Shown here one piece after another: positions 16,283 through 24,250 of a DNA stretch of 30,342 nt (positions within the stretch are counted from its first letter, which is position 1; every line of letters starts with the position of its first letter). The stretch spans positions 1-30,342 of the forward strand of contig JACKKJ010000011.1 of NCBI GenBank assembly GCA_024236495.1. The letters run 5' to 3'. Below the pieces are notes generated by a model that saw only the letters and a program-made list of their open reading frames with translations, was not told the origin of the DNA and did not search any database. The stretch is from Paracoccaceae bacterium (GTDB taxonomy: Bacteria; Pseudomonadota; Alphaproteobacteria; Rhodobacterales; Rhodobacteraceae). A program made the translations under genes and the position numbers.

Positions 16283-16527
16283 TCGAGGTTCTTTACTTCG
16301 CCTGGGTGCGCGAACGCATCGGCATCCCGCGCGAACGGATCGAGACGGGCGCGGCCACCGTCGCCGACCTGGTGGAGGAGTTGAAGGCCCGCGAAGACCG
16401 CTATGCCGCCGCCTTCGCGGATCTGCGCGCGCTGCGTGTCGCCCTGGATCAGGAACTTGCGGATTTCTCGGCCCCGCTGGCCGGCGCACGAGAGGTGGCG
16501 TTCTTTCCGCCGATGACCGGTGGTTAG
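16279..16527 (+). CDS. moaD: Molybdopterin synthase sulfur carrier subunit
   Basis: An 82-residue ubiquitin-fold protein starting MIEVLYFAWVRERIG and ending in the obligatory Gly-Gly (FFPPMTGG), whose C-terminus is thiocarboxylated to deliver sulfur to precursor Z in molybdenum cofactor synthesis. Length and both ends match MoaD exactly. It is translationally coupled to pgsA by an ATGA overlap and is followed at once by its partner moaE, so the two subunits are made together. Confidence 0.95.
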   Translation: MIEVLYFAWVRERIGIPRERIETGAATVADLVEELKAREDRYAAAFADLRALRVALDQELADFSAPLAGAREVAFFPPMTGG

Positions 16528-16528
16528 A

Positions 16529-16966
16529 ATGGACATCCGCGTTCAGCCGGACCCGTTCGACTACGGCGCCGAAAGCGCGCGCTTTGCGCAGGGCGACGGC
16601 CAGTCGGGCGCTGTGGTGACCTTTCTTGGCCTTGTGCGGGGAACCGGCGGGCTCTCGCGGATGGAAATCGAACACTATCCGGGGATGACCGAACGCGCAC
16701 TGGCGGCGATTGCGGGCGATGCCTCCGCGCGTTGGCCGCTTTCGGACGTGCTGATCATCCACCGTTTCGGAACGCTTGCGCCCGGCGATCCGATCATGAT
16801 GGTGGCGACCGCGTCGCGCCACCGCCAGGCCGCGTTCGAGGCGGCCGAATTCCTGATGGACTACCTCAAGAGCCGCGCCCCCTTCTGGAAGAAGGAATTC
16901 GGGCCGGACGGCGCCGAATGGGTCGCTGCAAAGGACGACGACGAAACGGCGCTGGCCCGCTGGTAA
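16529..16966 (+). CDS. moaE: Molybdopterin synthase catalytic subunit
   Basis: A 145-residue MoaE homologue, partner of MoaD in the heterotetrameric molybdopterin synthase that inserts two sulfurs into cyclic pyranopterin. Recognisable parts: GAVVTFLGLVRGTG near the start, LEIEHYPGMTE-like MEIEHYPGMTE, the IIHRFGTLAPGDPIMMVATAS core, HRQAAFEAAEFLMDYLK, and the active-site lysine region APFWKKEFG. The ATG at 16529 comes two bases after the moaD stop; a GTG at 16520 overlapping moaD is possible. It converges with the next gene, leaving only 8 bases between stops and no room for a separate terminator. Confidence 0.95.
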   Translation: MDIRVQPDPFDYGAESARFAQGDGQSGAVVTFLGLVRGTGGLSRMEIEHYPGMTERALAAIAGDASARWPLSDVLIIHRFGTLAPGDPIMMVATASRHRQAAFEAAEFLMDYLKSRAPFWKKEFGPDGAEWVAAKDDDETALARW

Positions 16967-16974
16967 GGCGCGGA

Positions 16975-17304
16975 TCAGCCGCCGGCGTTCAGCCGTTCGA
17001 CATAGGTGCGCAGCTCCTCGGCCTCGGTCCGCGCGATCCTGAGGCCCTCCATAGCGGCGCGCAGTTCGGCCTCGCATTGCGCCAGCTTGCGCGTCATCTC
17101 CAGTTCCCGATCCTCAAGATAGGACAGGGCGCGGTCGCGCGACTCCTCGGCATCGTGCAACTCGTGCGCCATCTGTTCCAGCTCGCCCATGCCGGCATGG
17201 GTCACGCGGGTCAGCCGGTGAAACAGCCAGGATGCGAACCAGCCCAGCAGAAAGGCCAGGAAAAGAACGATCGCCGTGGCGATGATGAAATCCGTCCTGT
17301 TCAC
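16975..17304 (-). CDS. Small membrane-anchored coiled-coil protein, unknown function
   Basis: A 109-residue protein with one N-terminal membrane helix (about residues 6-29, IIATAIVLFLAFLLGWFASWLF), then a basic stretch and a long charged helix (about 38-105) with heptad-like spacing (LEQMAHELHDAEESRDRALSY..., TRKLAQCEAELRAAMEGLR) that looks like a coiled coil. Positive residues after the helix suggest the coil is cytoplasmic. I do not recognise a named family. It starts 20 bases after the large OmpA-domain gene on the same strand, so the two are probably one transcript and may work together in the envelope; that is inference from position. Confidence 0.85.
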   Translation of the reverse strand: MNRTDFIIATAIVLFLAFLLGWFASWLFHRLTRVTHAGMGELEQMAHELHDAEESRDRALSYLEDRELEMTRKLAQCEAELRAAMEGLRIARTEAEELRTYVERLNAGG

Positions 17305-17324
17305 GTTCCGGGTCTCCCTCGCCC

Positions 17325-19247
17325 TTATTCGCTGTTCGGTTCCTGTGCCGCACCGGCCGTTTCCGGCCGCGGTTTCGGGCGCGGCGTGTCGGGGCCGGGG
17401 GCCTGGGCCATGGGCACCACCGTGCCGTCCTCGGCGATGGTGAGCAAGCGGAACTCGATCCGGCGGTTCTGTTCGCGCCCTTCCTCGGTATCGTTCGACG
17501 CGATGGGCATCGTCTCGCCATAGCCGGTGGCGGTCAGGTTGCCGGTCAGGATACGGCGCGCCATCAGGGCCTGGACAACCGATTGCGCGCGCGCCTTCGA
17601 CAGGTTCAGGTTCATGTCCTCGCCACCCTGGCTGTCGGTATGCCCGGCCACCTCGATCGGCGCGTCCGCGCAGTCGCGCAGAAGGTCGGCGATCGTATCG
17701 AGTGTCTTGTTTGCCGATGGCGCGATTCGCGCGGAGCCGGGTTCAAACTCGATCTTGTGCTGCGCCAGCGCGGCATTGATCCCCTCGACGCACTCCTCTG
17801 CCGAAGGAAGCGTGACTTCGGGCGTTTCCACCGGAACGTAGGTGACGGCGATCTCTATGCCCTGCGCCTCGCCCAGCTTGTCCGAAAGGATGCGGGCGAT
17901 GTCGTCGCGCGCCTGCGGATCGCTGGTCGTGCCGGTGATCCTTACGCGGTCCGCACGGACCGAGACCTGCCCGGTATCGAGCCGGGCAAGCGCTTCGATC
18001 GCGGCAAGGGCACGGATCGACCAGCCTCTTGGCAAACCGGGGTCAAGCCGGGTCGCCGCATAGACCGAGGCAGATCCGAACCGCGATCTTGCAAAGCTTT
18101 CCACGGCTTCGCGAACCAGTTCGTCGGGCAACCGCCCGCGCAACTCGACCTTGCGCTCTTCCTTGAGAATGGCGACGAACTCGACGATCCCCTTGTCAGG
18201 CGTCGCCGCCGCTTCCTGCTGGCTCATTGCCGCATGCAGCGAATAGACCTCGGGCAGGTTCGATTCCAGTTCGCCCACCACCTTGTCGAAAAGGTCGGGC
18301 GACACGCCGGACCCGGCGACAAGCGAAACATCAGCGTCCGAATAGGTGATGACCGCGTCGCCCAGTTCGGCGGCGGCGGCAATCCCCATCGATGCGGCAT
18401 CGGCCCAGTCCGGGCTGGGGACGCCAAGCCCGATGGTGCAGGCGACCTTCCCGGCCACGCCGGCCTTGGTCGCCGCGGCGATGATCCTGTCGCGTGCCCT
18501 TTCATTGTTGGCCGAACAGGCATCGAAACGCGCGCCATCCGCATCGACGACAAAGCGCAGCGTGAAGGGCGCGATGACGGGACGCGGCGCGGAAATGTCG
18601 AGGTTCAGCGCGGTGCCCGCCGGCACCCGGCGCTTCAGGTCGGCTTCGATGCGTGCCTTTTCGGCGGCGCTGTCGGAAATTGCCATGACCCCGATCCGTG
18701 TCGCGGTGACCGAAATCTTCGACCGGGGCAGGGTTTCCATCGCGCGCAGACCGAAATCGACGGCGTCTTGCCATCCTTCCGGTTCCGGATGTTCCGAGGT
18801 TTCCAGCATGTCGGTAATCTGCCCACCGCCGGCCAGATCGCCCAGACGTTCCACGATCTCCTGATGTGCGTCCTCTGACGGGACCAGCCCGATCAGGGAA
18901 ATGCCGTCGCCGTTGCGCAAGATTTCCAGCGTGAATTCGGGCGCGCCCAGGGCAGACGGGTCGACCACATCCATGGCGTCGGTGATGCGGCGGGCATCGA
19001 CGACCGCCCCCGCCGCGCTGAGCGCGCGGAAACGCATCGATTCGGTTGGCGCCGTGCCGGTCAGCGTGACCTGAAGCCCGTCTACCGTGGCTTCGGCCCA
19101 GGCATATCCCCCGGCGCCCAAGGCGCCCTGAACGGCGCGAAGAGATCGGTTTTCTATGGCATGGGCCGCCCAGATCGCCGCCAGAATCGATACGCACGCC
19201 GCGACGGCAAAGGCCGCGGCACCGATCGCTTTGGGGGGCAGGTTCAT
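17325..19247 (-). CDS. OmpA-domain protein with internal BON-like repeats
   Basis: A 640-residue protein with a signal anchor (about 7-30), a long periplasmic region and a C-terminal OmpA/MotB peptidoglycan-binding domain (about 480-605: VAGHTDSQGGEDMNLNLS, with Asp538 and Arg553 in the positions that bind diaminopimelate). Between them two alternating units recur. Unit A: FTLEILRNGDGISLIGLVP (105), FTLRFVVDADG (228), VEFVAILKEERKVELRGRLP (355). Unit B begins with a Trp and a helix: Trp159, Trp281, Trp409, plus a partial copy near 34-93. The period is 122-129 residues, and each unit resembles a BON domain. A Pro-rich tail follows. It probably links the inner membrane to the cell wall. The next gene downstream is a small coiled-coil membrane protein. 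Exact function unknown. Confidence 0.88.
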   Translation of the reverse strand: MNLPPKAIGAAAFAVAACVSILAAIWAAHAIENRSLRAVQGALGAGGYAWAEATVDGLQVTLTGTAPTESMRFRALSAAGAVVDARRITDAMDVVDPSALGAPEFTLEILRNGDGISLIGLVPSEDAHQEIVERLGDLAGGGQITDMLETSEHPEPEGWQDAVDFGLRAMETLPRSKISVTATRIGVMAISDSAAEKARIEADLKRRVPAGTALNLDISAPRPVIAPFTLRFVVDADGARFDACSANNERARDRIIAAATKAGVAGKVACTIGLGVPSPDWADAASMGIAAAAELGDAVITYSDADVSLVAGSGVSPDLFDKVVGELESNLPEVYSLHAAMSQQEAAATPDKGIVEFVAILKEERKVELRGRLPDELVREAVESFARSRFGSASVYAATRLDPGLPRGWSIRALAAIEALARLDTGQVSVRADRVRITGTTSDPQARDDIARILSDKLGEAQGIEIAVTYVPVETPEVTLPSAEECVEGINAALAQHKIEFEPGSARIAPSANKTLDTIADLLRDCADAPIEVAGHTDSQGGEDMNLNLSKARAQSVVQALMARRILTGNLTATGYGETMPIASNDTEEGREQNRRIEFRLLTIAEDGTVVPMAQAPGPDTPRPKPRPETAGAAQEPNSE

Positions 19248-19312
19248 CCGACTGTGGTCCTAGCTTGGGATCGGGAACGCCTTCTCTTACGAGCGACGCA
19301 AGACGGGATCAA

Positions 19313-20281
19313 TCAAAGGAACCCGGCGACGGCAAGAAACAGCGCAGCGAGAAGCCCGCCGTCCCGGTTCTTGCGGAACAGCGCCAGACAGCTTTCCGGG
19401 TCGTCGATATCGAGCCGCGAGACCTGCCAGTAAAGATGCCAGCCAAGGGCCCAGGCCGCGGCCAGCCCGACGACCAGCCGCAGCACCTGCGCGGTCGGCG
19501 CAAGCGCCAGCAGCACCGCGACCGCCATGAGCGACACCGCCGCCACGAGAAACCGCGCCAGCCACTTTCCGGTCTCGGCCCCGAACAGCCGGGCGGTGGA
19601 CTTCACGCCGATCAGCACGTCGTCCTCCTTGTCCTGGTGGGCATAGATGGTGTCGTAAAAAAGCGTCCAGGCGATGCCCGCCGCATAGAGAAGCCAGGCG
19701 GGAAGCCCCGGCCAGGTACCGGTATGGGCCGACCAGGCGACGATGACACCCCAGTTGAACGCAAGGCCCAACACCGCCTGCGGCCACCAGGTGAAGCGTT
19801 TGGCAAAGGGATAGACCGCCACGATGCCAAGCGACGATATCCCCAGAAGGATCGCGACAGGCCCGAATGTCAGCAGGATCAGCCCGGCCAGTACGGTCTG
19901 CGCCACCATCCAGACGACCGCTTGCCGCACCGTGACCTGACCGGAGGGAATGGGGCGCGACCGCGTGCGCGCCACCGACGCGTCGAATTCCCTGTCGGTG
20001 ATGTCGTTCCATGTGCACCCCGCGCCGCGCATCAGCCAGGCGCCCAACGCACAGCCCGCCGCGATCCAAAGATCGGCGGGTCGCCAGCCGTCAACCGCCG
20101 CGGCCAGTGCAAGGCCCCACCAGCAGGGCAGCAGCAAGAGCCAGGTGCCGATAGGCCGGTCGGCGCGGCTCAGCCGCAGATAGGGGCGCGTCGCCTCGGG
20201 CGCCAGTCTGTCGACCCAGTTGCCCCGGACGGCGTCAGCGACCCTGCCCTCGGGCTCTGGCTTTTGCGCGGAGGGGGTCAT
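19313..20281 (-). CDS. ubiA: 4-hydroxybenzoate polyprenyltransferase
   Basis: A 322-residue inner-membrane prenyltransferase of ubiquinone synthesis, joining 4-hydroxybenzoate to a polyprenyl diphosphate. The two Mg-binding Asp-rich motifs are present: NDITDREFD (92-100) and YDTIYAHQDKEDD (209-221); eight or nine hydrophobic helices surround them. The N-terminal extension (about 30 residues) is soluble, common in alphaproteobacteria. Start at 20281 is the first ATG; a GTG at residue 14 is an alternative. The start lies just 12 bases from the divergent rsmE start, so promoter elements of each gene must lie within the other's coding region unless a later start is used. Confidence 0.94.
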   Translation of the reverse strand: MTPSAQKPEPEGRVADAVRGNWVDRLAPEATRPYLRLSRADRPIGTWLLLLPCWWGLALAAAVDGWRPADLWIAAGCALGAWLMRGAGCTWNDITDREFDASVARTRSRPIPSGQVTVRQAVVWMVAQTVLAGLILLTFGPVAILLGISSLGIVAVYPFAKRFTWWPQAVLGLAFNWGVIVAWSAHTGTWPGLPAWLLYAAGIAWTLFYDTIYAHQDKEDDVLIGVKSTARLFGAETGKWLARFLVAAVSLMAVAVLLALAPTAQVLRLVVGLAAAWALGWHLYWQVSRLDIDDPESCLALFRKNRDGGLLAALFLAVAGFL

Positions 20282-20293
20282 AAGTTCGGCCTC

Positions 20294-21034
20294 ATGTCGT
20301 CAGCGAAGATCAGACTTTGTGTAGACCATCCGCTTGGCCCGGGGCAATCGCTTCCCCTGACCGAGGCGCAGGCGCATTACCTGTTCGGGGTGATGCGCGA
20401 AGGGGCGGGCAGCCGCCTTCTGGTCTTCAACGGCCGCGATGGCGAATGGCTCGCCGAGGTGGCAGAGGCCGGCAAGCGCAAGGGTTCGCTGCGCTGCATC
20501 GCCCAGACTGCCGAACAGGCCACGGGCCCCGACCTGTGGCTGATGTTCGCGCCGGTCAAGAAGGCCCGGACCGATTTCATCGTGGAAAAGGCCGTCGAAC
20601 TTGGCGCCGCGCGCATCCTGCCGGTTGCGACCGACTACACAAATGCCGATCGCCTGCGCCGCGACAAGGCCGAGGCCCATGTGCGCGAGGCGGCGGAGCA
20701 GTGCGGCGCGTTGCACTTGCCCGAAGTGGCGGACATGACGCCCCTGTCCAGGGTTCTGGCCGCCTGGGATCCCGCGCGGCGCATCCTTTGGGCCGACGAA
20801 GGTACGGCCGGACGCGCCTCGGTGCTGCAACGGCTCGCCGCCGAGACCGGCGGGCCCTGGGCGATCCTTGTGGGGCCCGAGGGCGGCTTTTCCCCCGCCG
20901 AACGCGAAAGGCTCAGCGTGCTTCCGTTCGTGCGCCCGGTGCCGCTTGGTCCGCGCATCCTCAGGGCGGAAACCGCAGCGCTTGCCGCCATGACGCTTTG
21001 GCAGGCGGCGCTGGGGGACTGGCGGCCGGAATGA
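20294..21034 (+). CDS. rsmE: 16S rRNA (uracil1498-N3)-methyltransferase
   Basis: A 246-residue SPOUT methyltransferase that methylates U1498 of 16S rRNA. The N-terminal PUA-like part (1-70) begins AKIRLCVDHPL and includes HYLFGVMR and VFNGRDGEWLAEV; the C-terminal knot has KKARTDFIVEKAVELGA, LVGPEGGFSPAERE and LGPRILRAETAALAAM, all RsmE signatures. The ATG at 20294 gives the expected N-terminus. Its TGA overlaps the next ATG (ATGA), so the unknown gene downstream is translationally coupled. No clear Shine-Dalgarno precedes it within the 12-base gap to ubiA. Confidence 0.95.
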   Translation: MSSAKIRLCVDHPLGPGQSLPLTEAQAHYLFGVMREGAGSRLLVFNGRDGEWLAEVAEAGKRKGSLRCIAQTAEQATGPDLWLMFAPVKKARTDFIVEKAVELGAARILPVATDYTNADRLRRDKAEAHVREAAEQCGALHLPEVADMTPLSRVLAAWDPARRILWADEGTAGRASVLQRLAAETGGPWAILVGPEGGFSPAERERLSVLPFVRPVPLGPRILRAETAALAAMTLWQAALGDWRPE

Positions 21035-21819
21035 CCCCGGTGGTGCCTCCACGCCTCCACGTCCTGACCGCGCGCGATTGCGCCGCGGCGCTTGTCCTGC
21101 GCCGGGGGCCGGGCCGCTGGGTCGCCGCGATCGGCTGGGACAGGGACAGCGCGGGCATTTCGCTGGGCCAATGGTTCCACGGCCGCATCTACGAACATCG
21201 CTGCGACCTGTCGCCGGACGGTCGCCATTTCATCAGTTTCGCCGGAAAGGGCGGAACCCGTTGGTGGACCGCCGTGTCGCGCGCGCCCTGGCTGACCGCG
21301 ATCGCGCTTGTGCCCCAGGACAGCACCTGGGGCGGCGGCGGTGCCTTTGCCGCGCCGGGGCAGGTCTGGCTGAACGGGTCGGGATCGTCCGATGCCCTGC
21401 CGCGCGGCGAACTGCATCCGGCGCCGCCCGATGCCTTCCCGCATTCCACCGACGGGTTTCACACGGGCGGCACCTATGCGGCACTCATGCAGGCGCGCGG
21501 ATGGCGGCATCTGGGCGGCGCGTCCTATGATGCCGTTCTGTGCCGCGACCTTCCCGGCGCGGGCCGGATCGAGCTTTCCTTTGCCTTGCGCGCGCCGGGC
21601 CGCGCCATCGTGTCGAACCGCTACACGCTGATCGACGCCGACGGCGCGCGCAAGCAGACGGGCTGGGAATGGGCCGATCTCTGGCGAGGCCGTATCCAGT
21701 ATGCCGAAAACGGCGCCCTTTGGGACATGGTTCCGGGCGCGCCGCCAAGGCTGATCGCCGATCTATCCGGCTTAAGCCCGTCGCGCCGTCGCGCGCCCTA
21801 CGACGGGGTGGCGGCATGA
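21031..21819 (+). CDS. Unrecognised tryptophan-rich protein coupled to rsmE
   Basis: A 262-residue protein without signal peptide or membrane segment. It has 13 tryptophans (about 5 percent) and looks strand-rich throughout, with segments such as RWVAAIGWDRDSAG, RWWTAVSRAPWLTAIALVP, FPHSTDGFHTGGTYAALMQ and GWEWADLWRGRIQYAENGALW. I know no named family for it. ATGA overlaps on both sides tie it to rsmE and to the following membrane protein, and glutamate-cysteine ligase lies further downstream, so it is likely expressed with them. A role cannot be read from context, since neighbours do unrelated jobs. Codon use and GC content match its surroundings, so transfer is not indicated. Confidence 0.85.
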   Translation: MTPVVPPRLHVLTARDCAAALVLRRGPGRWVAAIGWDRDSAGISLGQWFHGRIYEHRCDLSPDGRHFISFAGKGGTRWWTAVSRAPWLTAIALVPQDSTWGGGGAFAAPGQVWLNGSGSSDALPRGELHPAPPDAFPHSTDGFHTGGTYAALMQARGWRHLGGASYDAVLCRDLPGAGRIELSFALRAPGRAIVSNRYTLIDADGARKQTGWEWADLWRGRIQYAENGALWDMVPGAPPRLIADLSGLSPSRRRAPYDGVAA

Positions 21820-22328
21820 GCTTTGTGCGCCCCGAGGTGGCGGCGCGCCTTGTCCGTTGGCGGGAGGCTTTGTTTGCCGTCGTCGTCGTCGCTTTCGGTT
21901 GTTGGCTGATGGCGCTTGGCGGATACCTCCTCGTGCCCTTGGGCGCGGTTCTGGGGGCGACCGGGCTTGCCTGGCTGGTCGTCGCGCTGCGCCGCCGCCG
22001 GTTCGCGCGCGCGATCGAGGCGCCCGGCGTTGTCGAGGTCGATGAAGGCCAGATCGGCTATCTTGGCCCGACCTTCGGCGGCTACATCGCGCTGCGGGAA
22101 CTGGCCGAGATACGGATGATCGACGTGCAGGGGCGCGGGCACTGGCGTTTGCGGCAGGCTGACGGGCAAACCTTGCTGATTCCGGTATCCGCGGCGGGGG
22201 CGGACCTCCTTTATGACGCCTTCGCAGCACTGCCCGGCATCGACATGGGCGTGCTTTCGCGCGCAGTCGATGCGCGCGCAGGCACACAAGTTCTCTGGCG
22301 CCGGCCTGCTCACGCGGCCTTGACTTGA
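21816..22328 (+). CDS. Two-helix membrane protein of unknown function
   Basis: A 170-residue protein with two adjacent membrane helices (about 18-38 and 40-58), a basic RRRRFARA stretch, and a soluble C-terminal part (about 65-165) with short strands: VVEVDEGQIGYLGPTFGGYIAL, ELAEIRMIDVQGRGHWRLRQADGQTLLIPV. That part recalls bacterial PH-like domains that follow paired helices, a resemblance by eye only. The positive-inside rule puts the soluble domain in the cytoplasm. It overlaps the preceding unknown gene by ATGA, so the two proteins are probably made together and may interact. The gap of 58 bases to gshA leaves room for a weak promoter, but none stands out. Confidence 0.85.
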   Translation: MSFVRPEVAARLVRWREALFAVVVVAFGCWLMALGGYLLVPLGAVLGATGLAWLVVALRRRRFARAIEAPGVVEVDEGQIGYLGPTFGGYIALRELAEIRMIDVQGRGHWRLRQADGQTLLIPVSAAGADLLYDAFAALPGIDMGVLSRAVDARAGTQVLWRRPAHAALT

Positions 22329-22386
22329 TCGTCCCGACGCGCGACCTCTATGCGCCTTCCATGCGCCCAAGATCGGAGCCCCAGAA

Positions 22387-23757
22387 ATGTCCATTCCCCA
22401 GTCCGGCGGCGGCCCGATCGAGCGGTTCGAACAGCTTGCCGAATACATGGCTTCCGGCGAAAAGCCCAAGGAAGACTGGCGCATCGGGACCGAACACGAG
22501 AAGTTCGGTTACTGCAAGGATACGCTCAAGCCGCTGCCCTATGACGGGCCGCGTTCGATCAAGGCGATGCTGGAGGGGCTTCGCGACCGCTTCGGCTGGG
22601 ATCCCGTCTTCGAACAGGGCAACATCATCGGGCTTACCAAGGACGGGGCCAATGTCTCGCTCGAGCCCGGCGGGCAGCTGGAACTTTCCGGCGCGCCGCT
22701 GGAGACGATCCACCAGACCTGCGACGAGGTGAACGAACACCTGCGCGAGGTGCACGAGATCGCCGACAGGATCGGTGCGCGGTTCATCGGTCTTGGCGCG
22801 GCGCCGGAATGGTCGCACGACCAGATGCCGATGATGCCCAAGGGGCGTTATCGCCTGATGACCGACTACATGGGCCGCGTGGGCACCCACGGCACGCAGA
22901 TGATGTACCGGACCTGCACCGTGCAGGTGAACCTGGACTTCGCGTCGGAAGCCGACATGGTGAAGAAGCTGCGCGTGGCGCTGAGCCTTCAGCCCGTGGC
23001 CACGGCGCTGTTCGCCAATTCGCCCTTCTTCGAGGGCAAGCCGAATGGCCACAAGTCCTGGCGCAGCCGCATCTGGCGCAGCCTGGACGATGCGCGCACG
23101 GGGATGCTGCCCTTCGTCTTCGAGGACGGCATGGGCTATCAGCGCTATGTCGACTGGGTTCTGGATGTGCCGATGTACTTCGTCTACCGGGACGGCAAGT
23201 ACATCAACGCGCTGGGGCAAAGCTTCCGCGACTTCCTGAAGGGTGAACTGCCCGCGCTGCCGGGTGAAAAGCCCACCCTGTCGGACTGGGCCGACCACAT
23301 GACGACGGTCTTCCCCGAGGCGCGGGTGAAGAAGTACATCGAGATGCGCGGCGCCGACGGCGGGCCGTGGCGGCGCCTGTGCGCGTTGCCCGCGCTGTGG
23401 GTCGGGTTGCTTTATGACCAGTCGGCGCTGGATGCGGCCTGGGATCTGTGCAAGCACTGGGACGACGAAACGCGCGAGGCGCTGCGGGTCGCGGCCTCGG
23501 TCGACGGGCTGCAGGCAGAGGCCGGCGGCGTGAAGATGCACGATCTGGCGCGCGAGGCGGTTGCCATCGCCCAGGCAGGCCTGAAGGCGCGCGCCAGGCC
23601 AGGCGCGGCGGGAATGATCCCCGATGAAACCCATTTCCTGAACGCGCTTCAGGAAAGCGTCGATTCGGGAAAGGTGCCCGCCGACGAGCTACTGGAAAAG
23701 TACCACGGCGAATGGGCTGGCGATCTGTCCCGGATCTACGCCGAATACAGCTACTGA
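22387..23757 (+). CDS. gshA: Glutamate-cysteine ligase, plant/alphaproteobacterial type
   Basis: A 456-residue enzyme for the first step of glutathione synthesis, ATP-dependent joining of glutamate and cysteine in the cytosol. It belongs to the plant-type class (GCS2-related), not the E. coli GshA class: WRIGTEHEKFGY (31-42), VSLEPGGQLELSGAP (90-104, acidic metal ligands), MPKGRYRLMTDYM, and RTCTVQVNLDFASE are clear landmarks, and SLQPVATALFANSPFFEGK contains family-typical residues. A GGAG site lies 8 bases before the ATG. Its last 7 bases overlap the convergent DUF805 gene. Glutathione made here would serve the GST at the start of the window, though the two are far apart. Confidence 0.95.
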   Translation: MSIPQSGGGPIERFEQLAEYMASGEKPKEDWRIGTEHEKFGYCKDTLKPLPYDGPRSIKAMLEGLRDRFGWDPVFEQGNIIGLTKDGANVSLEPGGQLELSGAPLETIHQTCDEVNEHLREVHEIADRIGARFIGLGAAPEWSHDQMPMMPKGRYRLMTDYMGRVGTHGTQMMYRTCTVQVNLDFASEADMVKKLRVALSLQPVATALFANSPFFEGKPNGHKSWRSRIWRSLDDARTGMLPFVFEDGMGYQRYVDWVLDVPMYFVYRDGKYINALGQSFRDFLKGELPALPGEKPTLSDWADHMTTVFPEARVKKYIEMRGADGGPWRRLCALPALWVGLLYDQSALDAAWDLCKHWDDETREALRVAASVDGLQAEAGGVKMHDLAREAVAIAQAGLKARARPGAAGMIPDETHFLNALQESVDSGKVPADELLEKYHGEWAGDLSRIYAEYSY

Positions 23758-24164
23758 CGGTCCACCCGGGGGATCGTCGTGCCCGAGGGGCCGGAGCCAT
23801 CGCCGGGCGCGGCGCCGTAGTCGTTTTCGCCCGGGTCGCTTGGCCGGGTCAGGAACCAGATCAGCACCAGCGTTCCCAGAATCGGGATCAGCGCGATCAG
23901 CAGCCACCAGCCGGTGCGGCCCGTGTCATGCAGCCGCCGCGCGCCCGCGGCGAGGCTCGGCAGGATCGTCGCCAGTGCAAAAAGCCCTGAAAGGAGCTGC
24001 ACGTTATCCGCGCCATGTCCGAACAATGTCGTGTCGATGACGCTTAGCACGATGTTGGCGACGATCAGGAACAGCACGAACCACCAGTATTCCGACCGCA
24101 TCGCGCGGCCACGGAAGGTGGCATACTTGTTGAAGCAGGTCTTGACTGCGGTTGCGAAATCCAT
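23751..24164 (-). CDS. DUF805 family membrane protein
   Basis: A 137-residue inner-membrane protein with the DUF805 pattern: an N-terminal amphipathic segment with Phe-rich FNKYATFRGRAMRSEYWWFVLF (the family hallmark: R-G-R-x-x-R-x-E-Y-W), then hydrophobic helices (about 27-45, 57-70, 87-106) and the ARRLHDTGRTGWWLLI signature. DUF805 proteins are widespread and mostly uncharacterised; no function is assigned. The C-terminal 25 residues are Gly/Pro/Asp-rich and probably disordered. AGGAG precedes the ATG. The stop overlaps the gshA end on the other strand. Confidence 0.94.
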   Translation of the reverse strand: MDFATAVKTCFNKYATFRGRAMRSEYWWFVLFLIVANIVLSVIDTTLFGHGADNVQLLSGLFALATILPSLAAGARRLHDTGRTGWWLLIALIPILGTLVLIWFLTRPSDPGENDYGAAPGDGSGPSGTTIPRVDRQ

Positions 24165-24250
24165 CGGTGTCTCCTGCGGTCGGTTTGCCGCAGCTTCCGG
24201 CAGATGCCGCGATTTCGCAAGCGTCCCGTGCGCCGATCAGCGCCGCGCGA

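Noticed and set aside
19265..20293. Long in-frame extension upstream of rsmE
   Set aside because: It is antisense to ubiA; RsmE homology begins at MSSAKIRL (20294).
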